This document shows, one piece after another, positions 57,604-64,000 of a stretch of 64,000 bases of DNA (positions are counted from its first letter, which is position 1; each line of letters begins with the position of its first letter). The stretch covers positions 7,750,001-7,814,000 of the forward strand of contig NZ_CP009754.1 in assembly GCF_000772045.1 (NCBI RefSeq), in the 5' to 3' direction. Under the pieces are notes generated by a model, which saw nothing but the letters and a program-made list of their open reading frames with translations, made no database searches and was not told where the DNA came from. The DNA comes from Streptomyces sp. CCM_MD2014. GTDB taxonomy: Bacteria > Actinomycetota > Actinomycetes > Streptomycetales > Streptomycetaceae. Position numbers and translations under genes: made by a program.

Positions 57604-59214
57604 TCAGCTCCCGTCCTCCCGGAAGGTGCCGAGGACGGCGGCCAGCGCCCGCTCGTTCTCGGTGTCGCCCCAGTCACCGGCCGGGGTCGTCCAGCGCAGC
57701 GAGAAGCTGCGTCCCCCGCCGAGCAGGAAGCCGCGGCCGAAGGTGCGGACCCGGGCGCCGTCGTCCCGGGCCAGCCACTCCATGTCCGCCGCCTCGCGTC
57801 CCCGGTAGGTCGTGGCGCGGATGCCGCCGATCCGCCGGTAGCCGCCGGAGCGGGCGAGGCCCGGCTCCACGTCGTCGCGCCAGACGGCCACCGGGTCGTC
57901 GCCCGCGCGCCTGCTGTAGGTGACGGCGAGGGTGCGCGGGTCGCCGGACGCGCCGAAGACGATCCGGTACGCGCCGTCCGGCACCCGTGCGGTGTCCAGC
58001 CGCCGCCAGCCTGTGGGAAGGGCGACGGAGAAGCCCTCCGGCGCGTCGTAGCGGCGGAACCCGGCCGGTGGCGGGGAGCCGGTCGGCGAGGACGAGGCGC
58101 TCGCGCGCGGCGGACCGGCGGGGGAGGAGGGGGCGGAACCGGTGGGCGGTGCGGCGGGCGCGGAGGGGCGCTGCCCGGCGCCGGCGGCGGGGGAGGAGGG
58201 GCGCTGCCCGGCGCCGGCGTCGTCGTCGCCCGTGCCCGGGAGCCGGCCGGTGACGGCGAGGACGGTGACCGCGACCGTGACGAGGGCCAGGGCGATCCCG
58301 GCGACGACGGTCCCCCGCGGCCGGTCGCCGCCCGTGCTCCGGGCGAGGGCGTACCCGCCGCGCAGCCTGGGCCGGATCGCCTCGCCGGCAGCCGCGTCGG
58401 GATCCTCCGCCAGCGCCCGGGCGAGGGCCGCGCGCACCACCGGACGGGGCAGCCGCTCCCGGGAGTTCTTGCGCAACAGCCCCTGCACGGCTTGGGTGAG
58501 CGGACCCGCGCGCACCGGCGTGCGCAGCGGCAGCCGGTCCACCCCCCTCAGCGTCGCCTCGGGCCTGCCCCGGTCACGGAACGGCGGACGGCCCTCGACC
58601 ATGGTGTAGAGGATCGCGCCCAGCGTCCACAGATCGGCCGCCGGCCCGATCCGCTCGTCGCGGGCCTGCTCGGGCGGGGCGTACGCGGGCGCCGTCAGCC
58701 GGGGGGCGAGGGTGGCGCCGGCCAGCCCGAAGCCGGTGACGACGACGGAGCCCTCCTCGCGCACGAACACCTGCCCCGGGCTCAGCTCGCCGTGCGTCAC
58801 GCCGTGCGCGTGCGCCGCCTCCAGCACGGCGAGCAGCTCCAGGCCGACGCGTGCGGCCCGGGCGTAGCTGAACGCGCCCCGGCGGTCGAGGAGGTCGCCG
58901 AGCGGAACGCCGCCGACCCACTCGGCCACCGTCCACAGCGTGCCGTCCACGACCACCGCGTCCGAAACCGCGGCGATCCGCCCGGGGCACAGCGACGCCA
59001 TGGTCTCACCGGTGCGGATCACCCGGCCCGGAGCCCGGCGGCCGGCCTCGCCGGCCTGATCCTCGGGCAGCGCGATCTGCGTGACCAGGCACGGACGGCC
59101 CGTCGTGGCGTCCTCGCCGGACCAGCAGACGCGATTCGTCTCGCGCTGGACGACCTCGAACAGGCGGTAGCGCCCGGCGACCAGCCCGTGTGGGGAGACG
59201 TGCGCCCTGACCAT
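57604..59214 (-). CDS. Membrane-anchored Ser/Thr pseudokinase
   Basis: 536 residues from ATG 59214 (GAGGG upstream). The kinase-like domain (about 12-265) lacks key residues: the HRD motif reads HGE (141-143, THGELSPGQV) and DFG reads GFG (161-163); the P-loop is unclear and the VAIK Lys is missing (CLVTQIAL). Yet APEQ-like YAPPEQARDE and DLWTLGAILYTMVEGRPPF are kept. A membrane helix at about 300-322 is followed by a Pro/Ser-rich stretch and an extracytoplasmic C-terminal domain (about 385-536, DAPEGFSVALPTGWRRLD). Probably a scaffold or sensor. Confidence 0.9.
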   Translation of the reverse strand: MVRAHVSPHGLVAGRYRLFEVVQRETNRVCWSGEDATTGRPCLVTQIALPEDQAGEAGRRAPGRVIRTGETMASLCPGRIAAVSDAVVVDGTLWTVAEWVGGVPLGDLLDRRGAFSYARAARVGLELLAVLEAAHAHGVTHGELSPGQVFVREEGSVVVTGFGLAGATLAPRLTAPAYAPPEQARDERIGPAADLWTLGAILYTMVEGRPPFRDRGRPEATLRGVDRLPLRTPVRAGPLTQAVQGLLRKNSRERLPRPVVRAALARALAEDPDAAAGEAIRPRLRGGYALARSTGGDRPRGTVVAGIALALVTVAVTVLAVTGRLPGTGDDDAGAGQRPSSPAAGAGQRPSAPAAPPTGSAPSSPAGPPRASASSSPTGSPPPAGFRRYDAPEGFSVALPTGWRRLDTARVPDGAYRIVFGASGDPRTLAVTYSRRAGDDPVAVWRDDVEPGLARSGGYRRIGGIRATTYRGREAADMEWLARDDGARVRTFGRGFLLGGGRSFSLRWTTPAGDWGDTENERALAAVLGTFREDGS

Positions 59215-59358
59215 GGCCATCCCTCGTTCGCACCGTCGTTTCTCGGCTCGACCAGGGGTACGTCGAGGGGACCGGGGTGCGTTCAGCGAACGCGCCTTCC
59301 GGCGCCGTTTCTGACCCTTCTTCAAAAAAGGACGCGTCGTCGCGGGTCCGGCCCGGCG

Positions 59359-60318
59359 TCAGCGCAGTCCGAAGCGGTCCGCCCACCCCGCCATGTCCGT
59401 CACCGTGGCGTTGCCGCCGCACACCACGAGCCCGATCCGGGCGCCCTCGCCCACCCGCTCCACCACCCGCCGGGCCGCCGGCAGCAGGCAGCCGGCGGCC
59501 GGCTCGGTCCACACCTTGGCGTGCTCGGCGAGCGCGAGCGAACCCCGGACCGCCTCCCGGTCCGGCACCACGAGCACCTCGGTGACCAGCTCCGCCACAT
59601 GGTCGTACGTCAGCCGCGAGACGGACGGCGCGCTGAGCGTCGTGACGACCGACGACAGCGGCACCGCCAGCGGCCCGCCCGCCGCCAGAGCCCGGGACAT
59701 GGCCTCGGCGCCCTCGGTCTCCACGCCCCAGACCCGCACCCCCGGCCGCAGCGCCCGCAGCGCCGCCGCCACTCCCGCGATCAGCCCGCCGCCGCCGATG
59801 CTCACCAGCACGTCGGTGAGGTCGGAGGCGTCCTCGGCGAACTCCAGTCCCACGGTGCCCTGCCCCGCGATCACCACCGGGTCGTCGAAGGGGTGCACCA
59901 GGGTCAGCCCCTCCTCGCGGAGCCGGGTGACGAGTGCGAAGGCGCTGTCCATGCCGTCGGTGAGGCGCACGACGGCGCCCGCCTCCTCGGCGATCTCCAC
60001 GGAACGGGCCGGCGCCGTACGCGGCATGACCACCGTGGCCTTCACGTGCAGGGCCGCGGCCATCACCGCCACCGCGATGCCGTGGTTGCCGCCGCTGACC
60101 GCGACGACACCGGCGGCCCGCTCGGCCTCGGTCAGCGACAGCAGTTTCGCCGTCGCGCCGCGCGCCTTGAACGAACCGGTCCGCTGGAGCAGCTCCAGCT
60201 TCGCGCTGACCGGGACGCCGAGCAGAGCGGACAGCCCCGGGCTGGGCACGGTCGGGGTGCGTACGACATGTCCGGCGATCCGCTCGGCCGCGGCTTCGAT
60301 CTCCGTGATCGCGATCAA
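59359..60318 (-). CDS. Threonine/serine dehydratase (PLP fold type II)
   Basis: 319 residues. PLP Lys in GSFKARGATAKLL, SGGNHGIAVA (phosphate and Asn), IGGGGLIAGVAAALRA (glycine loop). Length is that of the catabolic, ACT-less enzymes. It deaminates threonine or serine to 2-oxobutyrate or pyruvate; serine racemase activity is a family alternative. Start ATG 60318. No linked pathway genes. Confidence 0.91.
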   Translation of the reverse strand: MIAITEIEAAAERIAGHVVRTPTVPSPGLSALLGVPVSAKLELLQRTGSFKARGATAKLLSLTEAERAAGVVAVSGGNHGIAVAVMAAALHVKATVVMPRTAPARSVEIAEEAGAVVRLTDGMDSAFALVTRLREEGLTLVHPFDDPVVIAGQGTVGLEFAEDASDLTDVLVSIGGGGLIAGVAAALRALRPGVRVWGVETEGAEAMSRALAAGGPLAVPLSSVVTTLSAPSVSRLTYDHVAELVTEVLVVPDREAVRGSLALAEHAKVWTEPAAGCLLPAARRVVERVGEGARIGLVVCGGNATVTDMAGWADRFGLR

Positions 60319-60412
60319 GGCAGTCTTCCTTCCGGCGCGGGCGGTGATCCGCGCCCGTTCGCAGCCTTTCGCGCGAGGCCCCCAAGGTCAACAAGTTCCC
60401 GGGGCGGAGGGT

Positions 60413-61090
60413 TCAGTGCTGCTGCGTCTTCTGCGGTGTCGCCTCGCTCGGCCGTACGACGACGAAGCCCTCCCCCTGGAGCACCAGCTGGACCGCCTCG
60501 CCCGAACCGCCGCGCAGCATCGAACCGATGGACTGCGAACGGTGCAGGGAGGTCGCCAGCCCCGCGGACCAGCCGACGATCGCGTCCGTGTCCACGTAGA
60601 CCGGGTACTGGTGCGAGACCGGGATGACCAGCGGGTTGCCCTCGCACACCAGGCCCAGCCTGCCGTGGCCGGTGAACACGCTGTTGAACAGTCCGCCGCC
60701 GGCGATGCCCGATCCCTTCACGGTGGCGATGCGGTACGACAGCGACGCGTCGAAGCACAGGACGTTGCGGCCGTTGACCGTGAACTCGTCGCCCGGCTCG
60801 ACCTCGACGATGAAGCAGTTCTGGGCCTCGTTGGCGAACCAGGCCTCGCCCTGCCCGCGCACCGCCATCAGCGGCAACCCCTCCCCGGTGACCGCGCGCT
60901 TGAGCATGCCGCCCACGCCCTGGCCCTTGCGCTCGAACTGGAGACTGCCCCGGTAGGCGATCATCGCGCCCTGCCGGGCGAGCATCTCGCCGTTCACCGC
61001 GTACCTGATGCACTTGGAGTTCTCGACGGTCATGCCCGGCGCCGTGGCGGGCTGCACCATGTGCTCGCTGGAAAAGAGGTCACCCTTCAT
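60413..61090 (-). CDS. AIM24 family protein
   Basis: 225 residues from ATG 61090. Double beta-helix AIM24/TerD-like fold: GEMLARQGAMIAYRGSLQFE, MLKRAVTGEGLPLMAVRGQG, NEAQNCFIVEVEPGDEF and GSGIAGGGLFNSVFTGHGRL. Bacterial AIM24 function is unknown. Starts 53 bases from the end of the LuxR gene on the same strand. Confidence 0.9.
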   Translation of the reverse strand: MKGDLFSSEHMVQPATAPGMTVENSKCIRYAVNGEMLARQGAMIAYRGSLQFERKGQGVGGMLKRAVTGEGLPLMAVRGQGEAWFANEAQNCFIVEVEPGDEFTVNGRNVLCFDASLSYRIATVKGSGIAGGGLFNSVFTGHGRLGLVCEGNPLVIPVSHQYPVYVDTDAIVGWSAGLATSLHRSQSIGSMLRGGSGEAVQLVLQGEGFVVVRPSEATPQKTQQH

Positions 61091-61143
61091 GACGGCATCC
61101 TGGCCCGGAGCGTTCCGTTCCGCCAAGATCGGGCGGGACCGGG

Positions 61144-64000
61144 CTACGACGACGTGGCCTCCGGGGCGACGAGTCCTCGCCGGTGGGCGACCGCGACCGC
61201 CTCCGTGCGGCTCGCCGCCTCCAGCTTGGCGAGGATGTTCGACACGTGGACGCTCGCCGTCTTGGCGCTGATGAACAGCTCCTCGCCGATCCGGCGGTTG
61301 CTGTGGCCCAGGGCGAGCAGCCGCAGCACGTCCCGCTCGCGGGCGGTCAGCACCGCGGCGCCCTCCCCGGCCGGTGCCGGGTCCGTGAGGCGGCCGCGGC
61401 GGGCGAGGTCGTCGAGCCGCTCCCGCAGCACCGTCGCGCCGAGCCGGTCGGCCTCCCGGCGCACGGCGTCCGCCTCGGCGGCCGCCTCCTCGCGGCGGTC
61501 GGCCGCCAGCAGGGCCTCGGCCAGCCGCAGCCGGCACCGCGCGCGTTCGTAGGCGTCGCCGTACGTGAAGGCGGCCACCGCCCTCTCCCACGCCGCCGGA
61601 TCCGGTACGTCGGCACGGACCCGGGACCACTCGGCCTCCGCCCGCGCCAGCCACGCCCGGCCCTCCGGGCCCTGGGGGGCGTCGTCGTAGCCGTGCGCGG
61701 CGGACCAACGGGCGTCGGCCAGCAGTTCGGCAGCCGTGTCCGTCCAGCGGGCCACCCCGGCCGCGTCCCCGGCACGGCGCAGCTCGCACACGGTGTCGGC
61801 GACCGCGGCCAGCGCGAGGGTGGCGAGCCGGAGGGTCACGGCGGGCCGCGTGCCCGCCTCGGTGAGCGCCTCGACGCTGGACCGCATCCACCGCACGGCG
61901 TCCTCGGCGTCCCCGCGCAGTGCCGCCGCGTCGGTCAGCACGACGGCCGCGACCATCCGCGCCATCCAGTCGAACGGCCCCTTCAGCAGGCTCCTGGCCC
62001 GGTCGGCCGCCCCGGCGTCGCCGCGCGCCAGCGCCACGTAGAGCCCGGGCCCGAGGGCGTGGCCGTCCACGGCCCGGCCCTCCCCAGCGTCCTCGGCGGA
62101 CTCGCGCAGCACCTCGTCCCAGTGGCCCAGCGTGTACCGCACCAGCAGCCGCAGATACCGCATCTCCCGCGGGTACGGCGAGGACAGCAGCCCGGCGCGG
62201 CGGGCCCGGTCCAGTCCCTCCGACGCCCAGGGCAGGCACTCCTCCAGGTCGCCGGACTCGAAGCAGCCGATGGCCAGGTTGAACAGCGCCCGCAGCTCCA
62301 CCGGCGCGTTGCCGGCCCGCCGCGCCAGCTCCCGTGCCTCCAGCAGCCGCTCCCGGCCCTCGGGGGTGGCGCGGTTGTGGCCCTCCAGGCTCGTCAGGGA
62401 GATCAGCAGATCGGCGCGGGCGTCGGTGACCCCCAGCTCCTCGGCGGCCCGCAGCGCCCGTCGGGCCACCCGCCGCGCCGTCTCGTTCTCCCCGACCTGG
62501 CGGGCCGTCGACACGTGGGTGGCCGCCGCCCACACCCACGTCGCGGAGGGCGGATCGGCGGGGATCAGCCCCAGCGCCTCGCTGCTGTAGGCGTACGCCG
62601 CCTCCAGGTTGTCGACGTCCAGGAGATTGCCGGCGAGGGTGTAGCGGACCCGGGCGGCCAGCTCCAGGTCCGCGTCCTGGCCGAGGCCGGCCAGCGCGGA
62701 CCGGGTGAGGGAGACCGCGCGGTGCAGCTCACCGGCGTGCACGGCGGCCGCCGAGGCGCGCAGCGTGAGCGTCACCGCGTCCGGTCCGGCCGGCCGCGCG
62801 GTCGAGTCCACCGCCGTCCACAGGTCGAGGGCCGCCTCGACGTGCCGCAGCTCCTCGGCGGGCGCGCCGATCCGCTGGGCGTGGTCGGCGGCCTCCAGGG
62901 AGGCGGCGAGCGCCTCGGGCAGGTCGTGGCTCTCGCGGTAGTGGTGGGCGCGCTCGGCCGCGCTGTCCGGGCGCCGGCCCGGACCGGCGAGCAGCCGGGC
63001 GAACGCGCCGTGCAGCCGGGCCCGTTCGCCGGGCAGCAGATCGGCGTAGACCGCCTCCCGGGCGAGCGCGTGCCGGAACGAGTACGTGCCCCCGTCGCCG
63101 GAGACCAGCAACTGCCGCTCCACCGCCTCCCGCAGGGCCGACTCCAGCTCCTCCTCGGGCAGTCCGACGGCGTCCCGCAGCAGGTCGTGTCCCACCCGGC
63201 GACCGGCGACGGCTGCGGTGCGCAGCACCTGCTGGGCGGTCTCGGACAGCTGCTCGAACCGGATGAGCAGCACGTCGGCCAGCCCGCTGGGCACACCCGA
63301 GGCGGGCGTGTCCGTGGCGGCGACCAGCTCCTCGGCGTAGAAGGCGTTGCCCTCGGCCCGCTCCACGATCCGGCGCACGGTGGTGTCCGGCAGCCGTTGC
63401 TCCCGCAGCGAGCGCACCAGCCGCGCCACGTCTGCGTCGGGGAGCGGACGCAGCTCCAGCCGCTCCACAGCGGGCAGGCGCACCAGCTCCGCCAGCAGCG
63501 GGCGCAGCGGATGGCGGCGGTGCAGGTCGTCCGCGCGGTACGAGGCGAACAGCGCGAGGCGGTGGCCGGGCACCCCGCCCGCAGGCCGCTGGAGCACTCC
63601 CCGGCTGAGCAGGAACCTCAGCAGGTCCCGGGAGGACTGGTCGGCCCAGTGCAGGTCCTCGAGGACCAGCAGCAGGGGGGCGGCGTCCGCCAGCTCGGCC
63701 AGCAGGGCGGCCACACCCTCGAAGAGCCGCAGCCGCGAGGGCGCGGCGTCCGTTCCGTCGCCCGGGCCGCCGCCGAGCAGCCGCTCGGCCACCGGATGCC
63801 CGGCCAGCACCGGGGCGAACCGCTCGTCGGCCGCCAGCGCGCCGAGCATCTCGGTGAACGGCAGATACGGCAGGCCCACGTCGCCCAGGTCCACGCAGTG
63901 ACCGGTGAGGACCGTCGTCCCGGCCGCGGCGGCGCGTCCCGCGACCTCGTCCAGGATCCGCGTCTTGCCGACCCCGGCGTCCCCGGCGACGAGCACCGCG
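61144..64000 (-). CDS. Large LuxR family (LAL) regulator, N-terminus cut by window edge
   Basis: At least 951 residues; the start lies beyond 64000. Order: Walker A (GDAGVGKTRIL) at the very edge, AAA-type ATPase with LLLVLEDLHWADQSSRDLLR (Walker B), then long helical TPR-like repeats (about 330-870), and a C-terminal LuxR helix-turn-helix, LTARERDVLRLLALGHSNRR, IGEELFISAKTASVHVSNIL. LAL (MalT-like) proteins are ATP-dependent activators; many sit in biosynthetic clusters, but none is visible here. Target unknown. Confidence 0.93.
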   Translation of the reverse strand, partial: AVLVAGDAGVGKTRILDEVAGRAAAAGTTVLTGHCVDLGDVGLPYLPFTEMLGALAADERFAPVLAGHPVAERLLGGGPGDGTDAAPSRLRLFEGVAALLAELADAAPLLLVLEDLHWADQSSRDLLRFLLSRGVLQRPAGGVPGHRLALFASYRADDLHRRHPLRPLLAELVRLPAVERLELRPLPDADVARLVRSLREQRLPDTTVRRIVERAEGNAFYAEELVAATDTPASGVPSGLADVLLIRFEQLSETAQQVLRTAAVAGRRVGHDLLRDAVGLPEEELESALREAVERQLLVSGDGGTYSFRHALAREAVYADLLPGERARLHGAFARLLAGPGRRPDSAAERAHHYRESHDLPEALAASLEAADHAQRIGAPAEELRHVEAALDLWTAVDSTARPAGPDAVTLTLRASAAAVHAGELHRAVSLTRSALAGLGQDADLELAARVRYTLAGNLLDVDNLEAAYAYSSEALGLIPADPPSATWVWAAATHVSTARQVGENETARRVARRALRAAEELGVTDARADLLISLTSLEGHNRATPEGRERLLEARELARRAGNAPVELRALFNLAIGCFESGDLEECLPWASEGLDRARRAGLLSSPYPREMRYLRLLVRYTLGHWDEVLRESAEDAGEGRAVDGHALGPGLYVALARGDAGAADRARSLLKGPFDWMARMVAAVVLTDAAALRGDAEDAVRWMRSSVEALTEAGTRPAVTLRLATLALAAVADTVCELRRAGDAAGVARWTDTAAELLADARWSAAHGYDDAPQGPEGRAWLARAEAEWSRVRADVPDPAAWERAVAAFTYGDAYERARCRLRLAEALLAADRREEAAAEADAVRREADRLGATVLRERLDDLARRGRLTDPAPAGEGAAVLTARERDVLRLLALGHSNRRIGEELFISAKTASVHVSNILAKLEAASRTEAVAVAHRRGLVAPEATSS

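Noticed and set aside
59256..59261. GGGTAC near 59256 as a further SigB-type promoter
   Set aside because: It is on the plus strand with no plus-strand gene downstream; the flanking genes are on the minus strand.
57526..60627. 1033-codon plus-strand frame
   Set aside because: Antisense to the pseudokinase and dehydratase genes; low-complexity Arg/Gly/Pro composition and no homology signals.
61144..64000. Biosynthetic gene cluster signalled by the LAL regulator
   Set aside because: No PKS, NRPS, terpene or RiPP core gene lies in the visible DNA; the neighbours are housekeeping-like.

Overview
The window is about 64 kb of very GC-rich actinobacterial chromosome with Streptomyces-type gene content: a chaplin, an SsgA-like protein, NsdB, a streptophobe-family protein, SigB-family sigma control, PopR/ClpP3/ClpP4, DUF397, many leaderless genes and two rare TTA codons. 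The order nsdB, chpB, GH19 chitinase, sigL, popR, clpP4/clpP3, rnhA and an ssgC-like gene matches, from memory, the SCO72xx arm region of S. coelicolor and relatives. That assignment is recognition, not a search result. No rRNA, tRNA, CRISPR array, insertion sequence or biosynthetic cluster was seen.

Layout. Positions 1-4517: end of an SPFH gene, a DUF3152 zincin-like gene, then an overlapping operon of response regulator, histidine kinase and GerMN lipoprotein. 4.6-8.4 kb: a second-copy respiratory set, with ctaD and ctaF on the plus strand and qcrB convergent, lacking the other bcc/aa3 subunits. 8.4-15.4 kb: small stress-type proteins (DUF8129-like, DUF6479, ChaB, Cys-rich copper protein, DUF2795), an MpaB-like oxygenase, a kinase-TPR protein and a phytoene-desaturase-like enzyme. 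15.4-24.9 kb: exported serine hydrolase, acyl-CoA synthetase, DUF397, universal stress protein, CGNR regulator, exported amidase and a phosphotransferase. 25-33 kb: nsdB, a PAS/PP2C protein, an oxidoreductase, baeRF, a secreted tripeptidyl aminopeptidase and the long chaplin chpB. 33-46 kb: metabolic and small membrane genes, an FMN reductase behind a Cys-containing leader peptide, a chitinase with two DasR-like boxes, adenosine deaminase, a LysR/aldo-keto reductase pair and a streptophobe protein. 46-50 kb: PRC-barrel pair, HATPase anti-sigma-like protein, sigL, popR and clpP3-clpP4. 50-64 kb: VOC proteins, RNase HI, monooxygenase, aldo-keto reductase, SsgA-like protein, LLM oxidoreductase, a pseudokinase, threonine dehydratase, AIM24 and a large LuxR (LAL) regulator cut by the window edge.

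How the genes work together. Reading upstream regions by eye, sites of the SigB-family form GNNT-N15-GGGTAC lie in front of ctaD, the DUF6479 gene, the DUF2795 gene, the HATPase gene and sigL. One- or two-base variants with the same 15-nt spacer precede qcrB, the PRC-barrel pair, chaB, the Cys-rich protein gene and the divergent DUF6328/54992 pair. The window therefore looks like a SigL/SigB-type stress regulon clustered around its sigma factor, including an accessory respiratory branch. Other regulation read from sequence: tandem PopR operators before clpP3, an LAA tail on PopR, a ClpP4 whose catalytic His is replaced by Gly, two TTA codons, and an operator palindrome over a promoter at 33.8 kb.
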